NCBI RefSeq assembly: GCF_000247815.1
Contig: NC_021684.1
Span: 10,673,430-10,737,429, forward strand
Source of the DNA: Ficedula albicollis
Taxonomy: Eukaryota > Chordata > Aves > Passeriformes > Muscicapidae
Direction: 5' to 3'
Length of the DNA: 64,000 nucleotides
Numbering within the stretch: the first letter of the stretch is position 1; each line of letters starts with the position of its first letter. Under the pieces are notes generated by a model. It searched no databases. It had not been told where the DNA came from and saw only the letters and a list, made by a program, of their open reading frames with translations. Position numbers and translations under genes: made by a program. Of the stretch, positions 1 through 11,400 are shown in pieces.

Positions 1-1039
1 AAGCCTATAGCTGTGTCATCTTCAAGCTGACATTTCATGGGGACACTGCAAGCAAGGCACAGCCAGCCTGGCTTGGGATTGCACAGGAGACATCCAAGAC
101 AGTACATGTAATTCAGCTGATATTACAACCATGCCAGAGGCAAGGCTGACTGCAGACCCAGCCAGGGCTCTGTGCAGGTTTGCAGGTGAAGCCAACCAAC
201 CTTGTGGGTGATGCACAGCCAGGGCAGACCCTGAAGCAGCTGAATTTTTAAACACAGACAGGTTGTGCCTGTGACCCCCTGGATATGTATCATGATAAGT
301 TTGAACCAGGCCAGGGAAGCTGAGCTGTCCCCATTCCAGTGCCTCTGTAGGATGCACATGGAGATTGTCTGAAGGTTGGGCAGCAGTGGTGCAAGAACAA
401 GCTCATATCTCATTATCCTGTACCTCATCCAACCCTCCCTGCATCAGCAGAAACACCAGCCAGAAAGAGGGCTCTGGGAAGTCTGAGGGGCTTTGGCAGG
501 CAGGGCAATCAGTGCCCAGCAGCAGGTCTGTGCTCAGGCTGGTCCCTTCCCACAGTTTGACTGCGTGGCCATCTCCCAGCTCAGCGTGCAAACGGGCTGT
601 TGGCCAGGCACTGGAGGCTGTTTCGACACATGGATTTATGGTGAGCTCAGGGAGGCTTGGAGGGGGCTGTGGCTGGGAGAGAGTGGCCCCTGGAGGGAGC
701 AGCAGATGCATTGTGCAGCCCTGCGGTTCTGGGCCAGCATGTCCCTTCCTTGCCTGAGCAGGATAGATGCCACAGAGCAGGAGGCATCAGTCAAACCTTC
801 TCTCACACACATCCACAGCACTCCCTCCCTCCTGCATGCATTAAACCTTCACTGGAACAGAATTCCACTGCTTTATTCATCCCCCAGGCTGCAAATTCAA
901 GGAATGCTTGCCAGCCTGGGCTCAAGGGGTTAAGGTGGGTTGTTAACTTCAAAGTTGGGCTCTTTGGGGATCTGAGCAGTGTGGGTCATGGACATCCTTG
1001 CGGGCAGGTCCCTTCTCTCCGTGCTGTGAAGAGCAGATG
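1..1039. other. non-coding stretch, nothing specific seen
   Basis: Mixed-composition, CpG-poor sequence. Short overlapping open frames occur on both strands, none with a recognisable domain or a convincing exon boundary. I see no tRNA, tandem repeat or recognisable transposon. Confidence 0.5.
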
Positions 1040-1310
1040 TGGCATAAAAACTTCCTTTTAGGGAGGACATGATTAATCTTTGCTTCTTAGAGGATGACAA
1101 ATATATTATATTCGCTGACATGCACACGCATTCTCCTCTGCTGACGGCTGACCCCTGTCTTAATGCCAAGTGTGTGAGATCCAGCTCTGTAAACGAAGAG
1201 GAGAGCTTTGCAAGCTCATTAATGCTTTGAAGTCGCTCATTAGGAGCAGATTCCTCCGGAGCTGGCGAGCACAACACCCTTTGTGAGCATTATTTCATTT
1301 GATATTAATG
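1040..1310. promoter_or_regulatory. candidate conserved non-coding element
   Basis: Within CpG-poor surroundings this block carries several CpGs (near TTCGCTG, GACGGC, GTCGCTC, CTCCGGAG and GGCGAG). It is interleaved with AT-rich homeodomain-type cores such as GATTAATC, CATTAATG, CATTAGG and GATATTAATG. That mix is typical of vertebrate developmental enhancers and of DNA held under constraint. The call rests on sequence texture only; no alignment was available. Ordinary non-conserved DNA remains possible. Confidence 0.25.
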
Positions 1311-1921
1311 TGGGTGCTGCAGCTGGAGGCATCCAGGGATGCTGTGCTGTGATTGTGCACACACAGACCAGCACGGCAGATTGCTGTGGCTGTAATGAGC
1401 AGGGTAAAAAGGGAAAGTTTCTGTCCCCTCTTGTGAATTTTCCTCCTGGCAGCATATGAATAGGTTGACCCAGTCCTCCACTGAGCTGAGGACGTGCAGC
1501 ATTCTCTTATGGGATGTCTGGAATATTTCTGCCTTTCTTCCCACTACCTGTGAAGTTTCTCTGGAGGTCAGAGTGACCCCCCCCCAGACTGAGGAACTCT
1601 GCATCACCCTTTTTTGAGGTCTGGAAGTGTCCCTTTTTGGTGCCTCTCTCCTTTCCATCATCCAATCTGAAGCCCTCCAAGTGGCTCAGCTGCCCCAGGG
1701 TGAAGCAGTGAGCAGTCCCTGTGGAAGAAAGGAGGAAACTGCTCCCACCCTGAAGCAGGACAGCCTGGCTGAGAGCATCTCCAGCAGACAGAATCCTCTG
1801 GTGAAAGGGTCTGTCAGATTTTCTCTGTGTTTATCACACAGAGATAATTCACACATTGCTGTGTGAAGGTGCTGGCCTGAGAACATTGATCATGGCTGAA
1901 TTCAGTAACAGGAACACTCAG
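1311..1921. other. non-coding stretch with a C9 run
   Basis: No gene or transposon is recognised. The only local peculiarity is a nine-cytosine homopolymer at 1577-1585. Confidence 0.45.
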
Positions 1922-2020
1922 GCTCCTGTGGCTTAAGGGCTAGAGACCTCCTGCACATGGGCACCTGGGGATTGTGGGTTTGAATCCCGTGAGGCTCAGT
2001 AGTGGCGTTTGGGTTTTTTT
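1922..2020 (+). repeat. tRNA-like relic or tRNA-derived SINE head
   Basis: An A-box-like word, TGGCTTAAGGG (1929-1939), fits the pol III consensus TRGYNNANNNG. It is followed 37 bp later by a B-box-like word, GGTTTGAATCC (1977-1987), one base from GGTTCGAATCC. A seven-T run at about 2014-2020 could act as a pol III terminator. The bases flanking the two boxes do not make a convincing acceptor stem, so this is not an intact tRNA. It is more likely a decayed tRNA pseudogene or the tRNA-derived head of an old SINE such as MIR. Chance occurrence of both boxes is possible. Confidence 0.35.
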
Positions 2021-2522
2021 CTTCTCCCCTGATGATGGAAACAGAGCTTTACCTCACCCCAAAGGAAAAACAAAGATCTTCCTGTACCACTGTTTGTGGT
2101 TTGTTTGCACTAGCAGAGTACCTTATGAAGACAGGAGGGGGTAAGGAGTGGAACCTGGGGTGCAGAGCCAGGGCTTTAACTGTGTGCTGTGTCTGGCTGA
2201 GAGCTGCCAGGCTGTCAGAGCTGCTTCCTTCCCCTGAGGACCCAGTGGGGTCAGGGGGGATCTCCCAGATCTGTTGGCATCAGCTCCTTGCACACAGGGC
2301 TGTGTGCAGGGTGGCACACCGGGGCTGTGCCATTCTTCATGGCTCATGAACCCTGCTCTCTCCTAATGAGATGTTCCATCAGCTGCTGGCGACATTAAGG
2401 AAAGAGTGAGGAGGGAATGGTGTCACTGGGCTTGGGAAGCATCCTGGGCTGGGACCCCCAGGGCTTGGTGAGGTGTGAGCTCTCGGGGAGGAGCTGCTGG
2501 GCCAGGGGAGAGCCCAGAGCCC
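2021..2522. other. 5' flank of the tRNA-Leu gene, nothing else seen
   Basis: Moderately GC-rich DNA leading up to the tRNA gene. No TATA-like upstream element is obvious, as expected for an internally promoted tRNA gene, and no coding exon is recognised. Confidence 0.45.
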
Positions 2523-2605
2523 ACCAGGATGGCCGAGTGGTGAAGGCGTTGGACTTAAGATCCAATGGGCGCGCGCCCGCGTGGGTTCGAACCCCACTTC
2601 TGGTA
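2523..2605 (+). tRNA. tRNA-Leu (anticodon UAA)
   Basis: This gene encodes a leucine tRNA reading UUA codons in cytoplasmic translation. All cloverleaf parts are visible. The acceptor stem is ACCAGGA against TTCTGGT, with one G-U wobble, and A is the discriminator. The D arm is GCC/GGC. The anticodon stem TTGGA/TCCAA encloses loop CTTAAGA, giving anticodon TAA. A long class II variable arm, typical of leucine tRNAs, follows, and the T arm is GTGGG/CCCAC around TTCGAAC. Internal pol III A and B boxes are intact (TGGCCGAGTGG at 2530-2540; GGTTCGAACCC near 2584). There is no intron, and no CCA is encoded, as usual for eukaryotes. The variable arm holds a perfect 12-bp GC palindrome, GGGCGCGCGCCC. 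The gene looks functional, although expression cannot be read from sequence. Confidence 0.96.
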
Positions 2606-2614
2606 GGAGCCTCC

Positions 2615-2618
2615 TTTT
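2615..2618 (+). terminator. RNA polymerase III T-run terminator for tRNA-Leu
   Basis: TTTT lies 10 nt after the discriminator base. This is the minimal pol III termination signal and sits at a normal distance downstream of a tRNA gene. Confidence 0.75.
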
Positions 2619-3929
2619 CCTGTGGCTCCAAAGGTCCCAGCCCAGCTTTTGGGGGTTCCCTTCAGAGCAGGGATGGGATCTCTGGCCCTGTGCCTGGGGA
2701 GCTGAGGCCATTCCATGTTCCAGCACGAGGACCCTGGTGGGACAGAGCCTCCCTGCCATCCAGGCTGAATGTGTACAGAGATGTATGTGGAGATCTGTGT
2801 GTTTGTGTGTATCCCTCTGGCACACTGGCTGTGGATCTTCTCTTCCATGCAGGGAGTGCTGAGACTGTCATAGGCTTGAATCCCACACGCTCCCAAAATA
2901 GCAACTCGTTTTTCCCATGGCAGAAATAGAAAAACCTGATTACCCAGAAGGGGGAAAATAAAAAGGTGTTGAGCACTAAATATTTTGGGCAAGTCACAAG
3001 GGGAAAGCAGTGCGAACAAGTGGGTTCAGGAAAACAGATTTGGGGTTTGTGGAGTTCATTCCTTTTATCAGCCCCTGCCCATGACCCCAGACCCATTGCA
3101 GGCTCACCCAAAGCAACATTTGGCACTCTCTGAGGGGATTTGGCAGTGTTACAACCCCCTGGAGGAAGCCAGCATGGCAGGAAGGAGGTCCTCATGCTGC
3201 TGGTTAGATTTGGGAAATGCCTGAGGAGCTGAGAGCTGCTCCTCTGGTGCACAGTGTCACTGTGCCATGGTCTATTTTGGGTCAGTGCCTCCAAATGCCC
3301 ATGAGACTTTTGCTCCCTCCCTTGTGTGTGTGGATGGGCAGCAATTTCCCCAGTAGAGGGTTAGGCTGCTGGACTCAGAGATGCTGTCAGGTTTTCATTT
3401 GGCTGCTTTGCTCCAGCCCGAGGCCAATCGGAAATGTCCTACTGCTGGGACATGATTTGAAGTGATGGTGTTAATTTGGTTAATTAGGATTCCTGGGAAG
3501 CGTGCTCTTCTTGCAAATCAGCTTACCATTGCAGTATCACTGCAAAGAGTTATTTGCTGGTGCATGGGGTTATGTATGAATTTATGATTATGATGTAGGA
3601 CCATTAATTTCATGTTTGTGGCAGATGATACAGCTCAATTAAAAGTTGCACGTTGAGATCTTTGGCTCTCTCTGATACGTGGAAATCAGATGGTGGCCTC
3701 CAGGAAGTCTTAAAGGGCCCTATGAGTGGCCATATAACAAATGGGGCAAGACCAAGACCCAGAGGAGAGGACAGGGGAGGAATTGCTCTGCTCCTCTCCC
3801 ATTTGATTAGTGCTGGGAGGGAAATTCTGTGCATATCTGCTATAGTTGACTTGTTGCAACTAACCTCAGTCATTAAGTGACGCAAAGAATGACAAACACA
3901 TCTCTGGGATATCCCAGGGGGTCTCAGCA
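2619..3929. other. non-coding stretch, nothing specific seen
   Basis: Overlapping frames on both strands, including a 210-codon minus-strand frame at 2662-3294, show no domain and no exon signature. I treat them as chance. No transposon is recognised. Confidence 0.45.
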
Positions 3930-3990
3930 GCTCTGTGGGTCAAGTCCTTTGCCTCTGGAGGCTTGGAGTCAGACTCCTGTCTAGTTCATG
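3930..3990 (+). repeat. possible MIR-like tRNA-derived SINE head
   Basis: The words TGGGTCAAG, GCCTCTGGAGGC and GGAGTCAGACTCCTG occur in the order expected of a MIR SINE head (TGGTTAAG...CTCTGGAGTCAGACTGCCTG). The B-box region that should follow is degraded. This is an old decayed copy if real. I matched it by memory of the consensus, not by alignment. Confidence 0.3.
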
Positions 3991-4479
3991 TGTCAAAGGC
4001 AATTGCTGGCCTCTGTTGAGTTCAAAACTGAAATCTCCTCACTTGAGCTTCTCTCTTGATCCCTATTCTCACAAAGCTTGTGTTTTTACTGCCCAAGGAA
4101 TATGGGTTCTGTGTGTTACAGATCCCTTGAGGGTGCTTATCCACTTTGCAAAACTATTGGGCAGACAGAGCATCATCTGGAGGCACCAGGAGCTGAATTA
4201 ACAGCCTTTGTATGGCACAGCCCAGCAGAGTTGTAGGGATGGCTGGGGCCAAATGTTAATATGAGTCAGGACTGAGACCAAATGACAGACCCCTGTAAGA
4301 GTCTGGGGCTGGAGATCTGGGGATAGTAACAGCAATGAGTGCAGTGGCCAGGGCAGGGGAAGGCTGCGGGTTCTGACAGGTGAATTGCCTTATATGAGGC
4401 CACGGCTTTCCCCCTTCTCTCCCCACACTCTCCAAGGGGCTGGCAGAGCTAAAAAAAGAGCAGCTTGTTCAAAAGCCAT
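3991..4479. other. non-coding stretch, nothing specific seen
   Basis: Mixed-composition unique sequence. No coding or repeat signal is recognised. Confidence 0.45.
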
Positions 4480-4990
4480 TTCCATGCATCATATTTATTA
4501 AGACAGTTACTGTAGGTTAAATATCAATAGTTTATTGCAAATATATTTATTATAGATTAACTATGCAGTATCCACATCAGTTATGTTGTGGTTAAAAGTA
4601 AGCCTCAATGAAAGGTTTTTAATAATGAATTTGTGTTGAAGTAGTGTATAATAAGTATCTTTAGCAATCTTATTCTCAATTTCATATGACAGTTTTATGT
4701 TCAATAAATACCCAGAGATTATTAAAAACATATTTATCAAAGATTAACAGTGATGAAACAAATACAAATCTAAGCTGTTAAGCTCAATATGCATACTTAC
4801 AATAATCAATTCCTATATTAAACCACAATAATGGCCTTGATAATCAAAATGAAATGGTTTTTTTGGATCTTTGTAAGTCTGCCTTTTGCTGTGTGGTCCT
4901 GCTTGCAGGTCTCAGATTAGGGACATCAAATATGGGATAAATGGACGTCAAATAAATCAAATACTTAGGTAAAAACAAAACTGTCCTTGA
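4480..4990. promoter_or_regulatory. AT-rich island, candidate conserved regulatory element
   Basis: About 500 bp are markedly AT-rich compared with both flanks, with sharp edges. The block is crowded with homeodomain/POU/forkhead-like words: TTTATTGCAAAT, AGATTAAC twice, TTATTAAAAAC, TTTATCAAAGATTAAC, TAATAATG, CAATAATCAAT and CTTGATAATCAAAATG. It is not a simple repeat and has no coding frame. Such islands in vertebrate gene-poor DNA are often conserved enhancers of developmental genes. A neutral AT-rich patch or matrix-attachment region is the alternative. Confidence 0.35.
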
Positions 4991-5389
4991 ATAAGGCAGG
5001 CTGTTTCAGGAATAGGGAGCCAGATCTTCAAAAGATGTAGGTCAAAGCCAGTGCACAGACACCAGAGCAGCTAGTCTAGCTTGTCTCCATCCCATATCCC
5101 TGAGAGATCCCCATGGATCAGTCATCTCAGTCTGACCTACAGCTCACACCACCACCTGCAGCCACACCATTTCCAGGACTGGGGATCTGGAGCAGGAACT
5201 CTCCTCTTTACAACCACAGATGCACCCACACTGTTTTGGATACTGAAAACTGCTGCCTGCCTTGTATCCTGTTATTACCAGCACTTGGAGGCAGAGTGCT
5301 AAAATGAGCTAACTGTGTGGGAGATAAACAAAACGTAATTGTTTTAGTCTTGCATTGCTGCTGTTCTAATTGCTGACTGCTGAGTACTG
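4991..5389. other. non-coding stretch, nothing specific seen
   Basis: Unique sequence leading into the nested minisatellite. No gene is recognised. Confidence 0.4.
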
Positions 5390-5523
5390 AGAGCTGGTAC
5401 CTGTGCCTGTGCCTGTGCCTGCAGGCGCTGTTAGCTCTGCCCCAGACACTCACAGAGCTGGTACCTGTGCCTGTGCCTGTGCCTGTGCCTGCAGGCACTG
5501 TTAGCTCTGCCCCAGACACTCAT
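5390..5523. repeat. two-copy nested minisatellite
   Basis: Two near-identical tandem units begin with AGAGCTGGTAC and end with GCCCCAGACACTCA. The first is 64 bp (5390-5453) and the second about 70 bp (5454-5523). The length difference equals one extra copy of an internal CTGTGC hexamer, present about three times in the first unit and four in the second. One further substitution (GGCGCTG versus GGCACTG) removes a CpG. The structure indicates a recent tandem duplication followed by hexamer slippage. Confidence 0.85.
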
Positions 5524-8304
5524 TGGCTGTGAAAAGTGTCGTCGGCTGTCTGGGTGCCTTGTGGAGTGTTGGTGGCCTTTGGACCACAGGAGGATTTAGA
5601 TTCCTGAATCCTTCCAACAGCTGCCTGGAAACTCCTCAAGGCATCTCCCAGCTGGTCTGGAACCCGTGCCCCATCCCAACATGTGGTGGTGGTTTAATCT
5701 GATGTTTGAACTTGCACTTATCCATCAGTGGAGTACTGAATCCAGATGAGAATGTGAATCATAGGATCTCAGATTTGAGGGAAACACTGTCTAAAACATG
5801 AGCTGTGCCATGGCACAAGAGGGCTGTGGTGTTGTCCTCATATATTGAGAGGTATCTGCCTCTTGTGATTACAGGATCTCAGAAAACAATCTGAGAGGGA
5901 TGGACACTGCTGCTCAGCAGTATCTCAAGCATAGAGTGATTTTCCATCACTAAATTGACTGTTGATTTCTTCTCTTTAGGGGTTTGAAACCAGGCTCAGG
6001 CACTTCTTTGAGGAGTGCTACTTCTCCATTCTCTAGATGCTATGGAGCAGTTCTGTAGGATCAGGAGTGTGCATGGGGCTGTCAGGAAGCTCTTCAAAGG
6101 CAGAGCAGAGTCAGGAGATGATGAAGGCAGCTGGGCAGCCTTTTGGAGATGGACAGACCTTTGGAGAGGTGATGGCTGAGGAGAAATAGGGAGCTTCTGG
6201 CCTGTATCAGCCACCAGGTACATGGAGATACATGTATTTGTGTGTATCTCTCTCTTTCTCCTGGTATGGGAGTCCCATCTGTGCTTGTGGCACCAGCGTG
6301 TGGTGCAAGTGTCTCCTTTGAGGGATGTGTTTGACTCAAAAGATGGCCTGTATGACCAGGGAAGATCTTTCTGTGCTCAGCTGGGCAAGGACAGTGCTGG
6401 CTCCATTGGATGCTGTAGGGATCCATCATCATATTCTGTCAAGGTCCGGTCTGTGTGATGCTTCCAGTGACCATCTGTGTCAGGAGTCTCTGGCTTCACT
6501 TTTACCCCATCTGTGGAATGTGACCTGAACTGCTTAGAGGCTTTGTGCATCCCTGGTGCAATTTCTGTGAACATCAGAGCAGTTATTTCTGATTATATCC
6601 TGAATGAATTTATCTCCTGCATTTGCTCCTCATCCAAACACTCCCAGTGGAGGATGCTGAGCTGGTAGGGCAGAGTTTCACATCTTAGCAATGGGCTGCA
6701 ATTACAGAGGTGGCCAGAGAAAAAAGACAAGCAGGCACGCACCACTGCCTTTAATAGAAGGCAATGATTCTTGTGAGCTCCAGAGTAATATGAGAGATCT
6801 GGTTTTAATAAATTAGCAGCCTACAAGTAACAATCTCAAGCAATTAAACACTGGAATGAAGGTGTGCGCTATGAATGTATTCTGGAGTCAATAAGGGGGT
6901 GGCAAAGACAGTTTTTGAGCAGTAGAGAAGGCAAAAATATAGCAAAAGATTCCCCAGAGAGCATAGGAGAGCTCTTCTCCCCCTCTCATTTCTATTGTGC
7001 ATGCATGTGGAAGTCTCATCTTGCTCCCCATCACCCCTCCTTCCTCCACCGGCTCCCAGGGACCTGATTTGGAGCCTCCCTGAGCTCATACAAGTCTCTA
7101 TCATCATTATCACCCTTGTGCCTGCTCTCACCTATGTAGGTAAGGGAATTCCCATGATGAAGAGGGAATGGTTGGTGGGAAACGTGGGAGGTAACAGGGA
7201 ATAGTGAAGATAGCTATGAGCTTAGGAGGGGAACAAATAAATACGAAATAAAACTGTTAGGCTCCTTGTCATATTAATAGCCTGTATGGAATACTCTTTG
7301 CCATGGAATTCAATTTATTTCCATTTAAAGGCTGTTCTTCTCAATCAATGCTGCTAATAAATAGCTGCTGATGGCCATGACCCCCTGGGCTGATGGAAGA
7401 ATTTCTCCTCTGAGCCAATTAAAGGAATTGAACAATTCCTTTTAATAATACTATGAGATTTTAATAGAAGAAAAAAACTAAAACAAACCACCCCCAAACC
7501 CAACAGGAGAGAGAAAGAAATCCTTCCCCTGAGCCTTGCAGGAAAGGGTCAGGCAGGCTTTGCCAGGGTCAGGATTAGATGCTTTAACTTGTCTTATGAA
7601 ACTGGAAGGGGAAATACAGTGTTTTCCGTGAAAACACAGGAATGCTTTTCTTTCCTTGTGTTTTTTTTTAAAAAAACAACAACCAGAAATCCAAAAGCAT
7701 ACTTGCAGATACTGTTCCCTTGTTTACAGAGCTGTATCTTGGTAATATTTGTGAGCTCCTTTGATTAGAGAGAAGGACGGGTGGGGCCAGCTGTGGTGCC
7801 TCTTGGGTGGCTGTGATGGGCAGGACACCCCTCCCCAGGTGGGGAACTATCTGGGTGCCCCATGGGCACAAGGGCAGCAGGCCAGGGGAGCAGAACATTT
7901 CACCTCAGGCACTTCCACACTCACAGGGTAAGACAGGGCTGGTCTCTCCATAGCTATTTCTGAGACTCACACCACTTTTTTTTAATGCCAAAAATCCTCA
8001 ATGGTACATTTGCTCTTATGAGATCAGCCTATGAGACACGTGGGGTCCCACAGCTGGTTTTGGGGCCAGTGCTGGGTCAGGAGAGCATTTGTGCCTTGTA
8101 AGACAGACAGGTGTGCAAGGGCCTGCAAGGGAAGCAGAACAGACACCTATTGAGTTTTCACAAAGCTACATAACCCCAAATGGCAGTGGGTCTTCTCCAC
8201 TCCATCACTCTGCTGTCAATGAAATCTCATGGCTCCTGTTGGCATCGGATGAGAGCATCTGTCAACCACACAAGTGTCCCTTGAACACTCCTGTGCTGCA
8301 GGGA
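5524..8304. other. long non-coding stretch, nothing specific seen
   Basis: No exon, RNA gene or recognisable transposon. AT-rich patches occur around 6720-6860 and 7200-7480. A T-run abutting an A-run lies near 7662-7678. Confidence 0.4.
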
Positions 8305-8450
8305 AATCTCTTATCTCCATTTTACAGATGGCAAGCAGAGGCACAGAGAGGTTAATTGACTTGCCCAAAGTCAGCACAGGAGGTCTATAAGTGACACCAG
8401 GTCCCTTGAATCCCTGTCCTCTGGCTTAATCATAAGACCATCCATCTTCA
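8305..8450 (-). repeat. MIR SINE relic
   Basis: This is the clearest ancient repeat in the window. Read on the plus strand it carries the reverse complement of MIR in the right order: CCATTTTACAGATGG, GAGGCACAGAGAGGTTAA, TTGACTTGCCCAAAGTCA, then a degraded stretch, then GAATCCCTGTCCTCTGGCTTAATCAT, matching the tRNA-derived head. The element therefore lies on the minus strand. MIR activity predates the amniote radiation, so copies in birds are rare and heavily decayed, and this one is unusually readable. Identification is by remembered consensus. Confidence 0.8.
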
Positions 8451-11400
8451 TCCTTGTTCCCCTCAGGATTCCCCAGCATCTGTGGCAGTTTAAGCACTCG
8501 TGTTGTGTTGGCAAACTGAAGGTGGAGACAGAGCTGGGACATGGGCATTTCCAGCAATGGCTTCTCAACCCCATATCCCAACAGAACATCAATTTTGACC
8601 TTGAAAGCTTAGGGTTTTTAAGCTCTAGTCTGCTTTGGGAGCTGTTTGATAAATGTGCTTGAGTGTTTGCTCTTTGGGGAAGCATTTCAGAGATTCTAAA
8701 GCAAAGGGACATTGCATCACTGCTTTGGTAGAGAAAGGACCCCTTTCCTGGGTTTTAATGAACCCTCCACATCAAAATCATAAGCAGATAGAAACAACAG
8801 GTAGAAAACAAACTTGACCTTTATTTGCAAGTGATCACCTGGTAATGGATCACTGCTGGACTCTTTGTCCTTGACAGCCATTCCCCATCTGTTTGAGCAG
8901 GTCTGTTCATGCTGGCAATTGAGAAATGTGAACATTTCCATTACAATATCTCTTGTTTCAGAAGTGTGAATGGAAGAGGTGGAGAGTCTGGAGTGAGCCA
9001 CTGAGGAACATATTAAGTCCCCTCCGAGACTGGGAAGGCATCACAACTCTGAGTCCCTCTTTCAATTCACAGGCTTTCTGCAGCATCCCTGTAGTTCTTG
9101 CTCTCTCACTTTCATTTTTTATTAATTACCCAGTGACAATTTTCCCAGAAGACTCTATTTTTTCATTAATTATTAGAAAGATTACAGGGGAATAATTTAG
9201 CTGTTGGAGAGCTCACTTTAGGAACGTCAGGTGGGAGCATTTTCTAATGCCTACATGTGTATCTTTTTGTCATTCTCCTTGCACAGGAGGCTAAATGACC
9301 TGCCTGGGATGCACAACAACTTTTTTTATTGCAGCATGGCACACTGAGCAAGGAAACTTTATTTAAGTGCTGGTTTGTTGGCCCTGGAGACCAACATACT
9401 GCTCGGGCAGAATCGATCAGCATGCTCTGTGTATGATTTATTATCATGTCCTGTGTGTAGGAGAATTCACAGACAGATACCAGTGTCAGTGTAAGACTGT
9501 GCTGCACTTGCATCACTGCTTTCCACAGCTGAAGGTGTAGATATGGTAAGAGAAGGATTAATGCTGGGCTGAAATCTCAGGTCCAAGTGGTGACTGTTCC
9601 AGTGCAGATGAATAATGAAGGTGGAGGAAGAGCATCTGCTTTGTCTCTCCTCCTAAAACCATGGATTTTATGGTTGTACCTTCTATAGTCCCCACAGAAT
9701 ACTGAGATTCATGGGAATGTCTTGAGAGAAAGCCAGGAAACTCAGTGTTAAAATGGGAACCTCCTGGGTATGGCAAATCTGAGCACCACAAGCATTCAAC
9801 TTCTGTTTGACAGAATAGAAGCTGATATTTTTATGATGATCATCTGGGAATCTGCTCCTACAGGTTACTGGAGGTTACTGAATACCACTGTTTCTAGGAT
9901 ATCTCATATTTAAGTACTTCTCTATGATTAGAAGAGTGTTTTCCATACATGAACTAGCTTTGTAACAAGCCAAGCAGAGACTGAATTTCCTTCAGAAAAA
10001 TCTGACGAGACTTGCAGTGCCTTACATGTGCTCATAGGAGATTTTGGTGAACACAGCCTCAAAGCTGTGTGGGAACATGGAAGAGGGCTCAGCATCACCT
10101 GCTCCCTTCAGAAACTGAATGAAAAATTGTGCAGGGATAATGAGTTTCTGGGCTTTATTTTAAGGGCTTTAAGTTGCATTGGTGGTTGGTGCCAGCCTTC
10201 CCAGGCTGTCTCTGTCCTGTGACCCACTCTTGGCTTTGCATAGAGGACATGCACAGTGATGGGTGTAATACCTGATGGAGTGCTAACCTGTACCAGGTGC
10301 TGGTTGTGAGGACCTCCCTGCTGCCTTGGGACTCCTTCCTTGTGCTGGGAAGTGCTGGGACTCAGAGTCAGGGGTGGGCAAAGGGAGGACACCTCGGGTG
10401 ATTGCCATGCTGCTCCCAACCACCCAGCTCCTCACCTTTGTGCCAACAACCTGCTGGGATCTGGCACTTGCTGGAGGTCATTGCAAGGCTGGGGTGGGGA
10501 GGAGTGGTTGCAGAAACAGGAGATTTTTTGCTAAGAAATGCCCCATAATGGCTAACATGGACCTTGCTGGCCATAAAGGTTTTCTGGAATGAGTTTACAA
10601 GCATGGCATGTAATTGGATTTGGCCTGTAAAAGCTTTTTCTTCACAGAATAATGGGTTGAATGCAGTGTTATTTCATGATCTGGCATAGCTCGTTTTAAT
10701 GGTGCTTGTGTGGGATATTCTAAGATATTTTTATGGAAGAACCAAGGATCTAATCTGGATAACATGACCATGATGAAAAGTGAATTTTGATGAGAATAAT
10801 TATTTGACAGAACTCTTTACAGTGCTTAGCTGTCTGTCTAGTTGGACCAGATCATGCCCACAAATCCATTACTGTAATGTGATATTTGCTTTCTGGTAAA
10901 CCTGCCAAATATGTGTATGTGCAAGAAAGCCATCCAAAAGAGTTGAAATAACTCAGAAAAAGAAGAGATTTGGAAAAATCTCAGAGTGAAGAAGATTAAA
11001 ATCTTATTCTCTTGGGGAGAAAAGTAGATTTATTGCTAAAATAGTTTTTTAAAATCAAGTTCCTTCTACTAGAAATTATTCATCCTAAACCATAAGCTGT
11101 TTCCAAGGGGCCCCTTTCCCCTCCAACCATATCAGCAATTAACAGTTTTGACAAGTTATTGTCCACCAGTTCCAGGTAAGGTATGGGGGTCCTTGAAGTG
11201 CCAGTGGATGACAAATTTGAGATCAATTTGAACTAGTATATTATTGCAAATAAAATAGTCTTCTTCCACAGAGGCAAATTCTGCCTTGGAAAAGAAACAA
11301 TTCTTACTTATTTGTTTCTGATTTGTCCTTGAAACAAATCACATTCTTGGTCCTGGCCACCATGACATGAGCAGATAACAGGACCTGGGAGGAAGATAAA

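Noticed and set aside
2662..3294. 210-codon minus-strand frame beside the tRNA gene
   Set aside because: No domain or protein-like pattern. Competing frames occupy the same interval on the plus strand.
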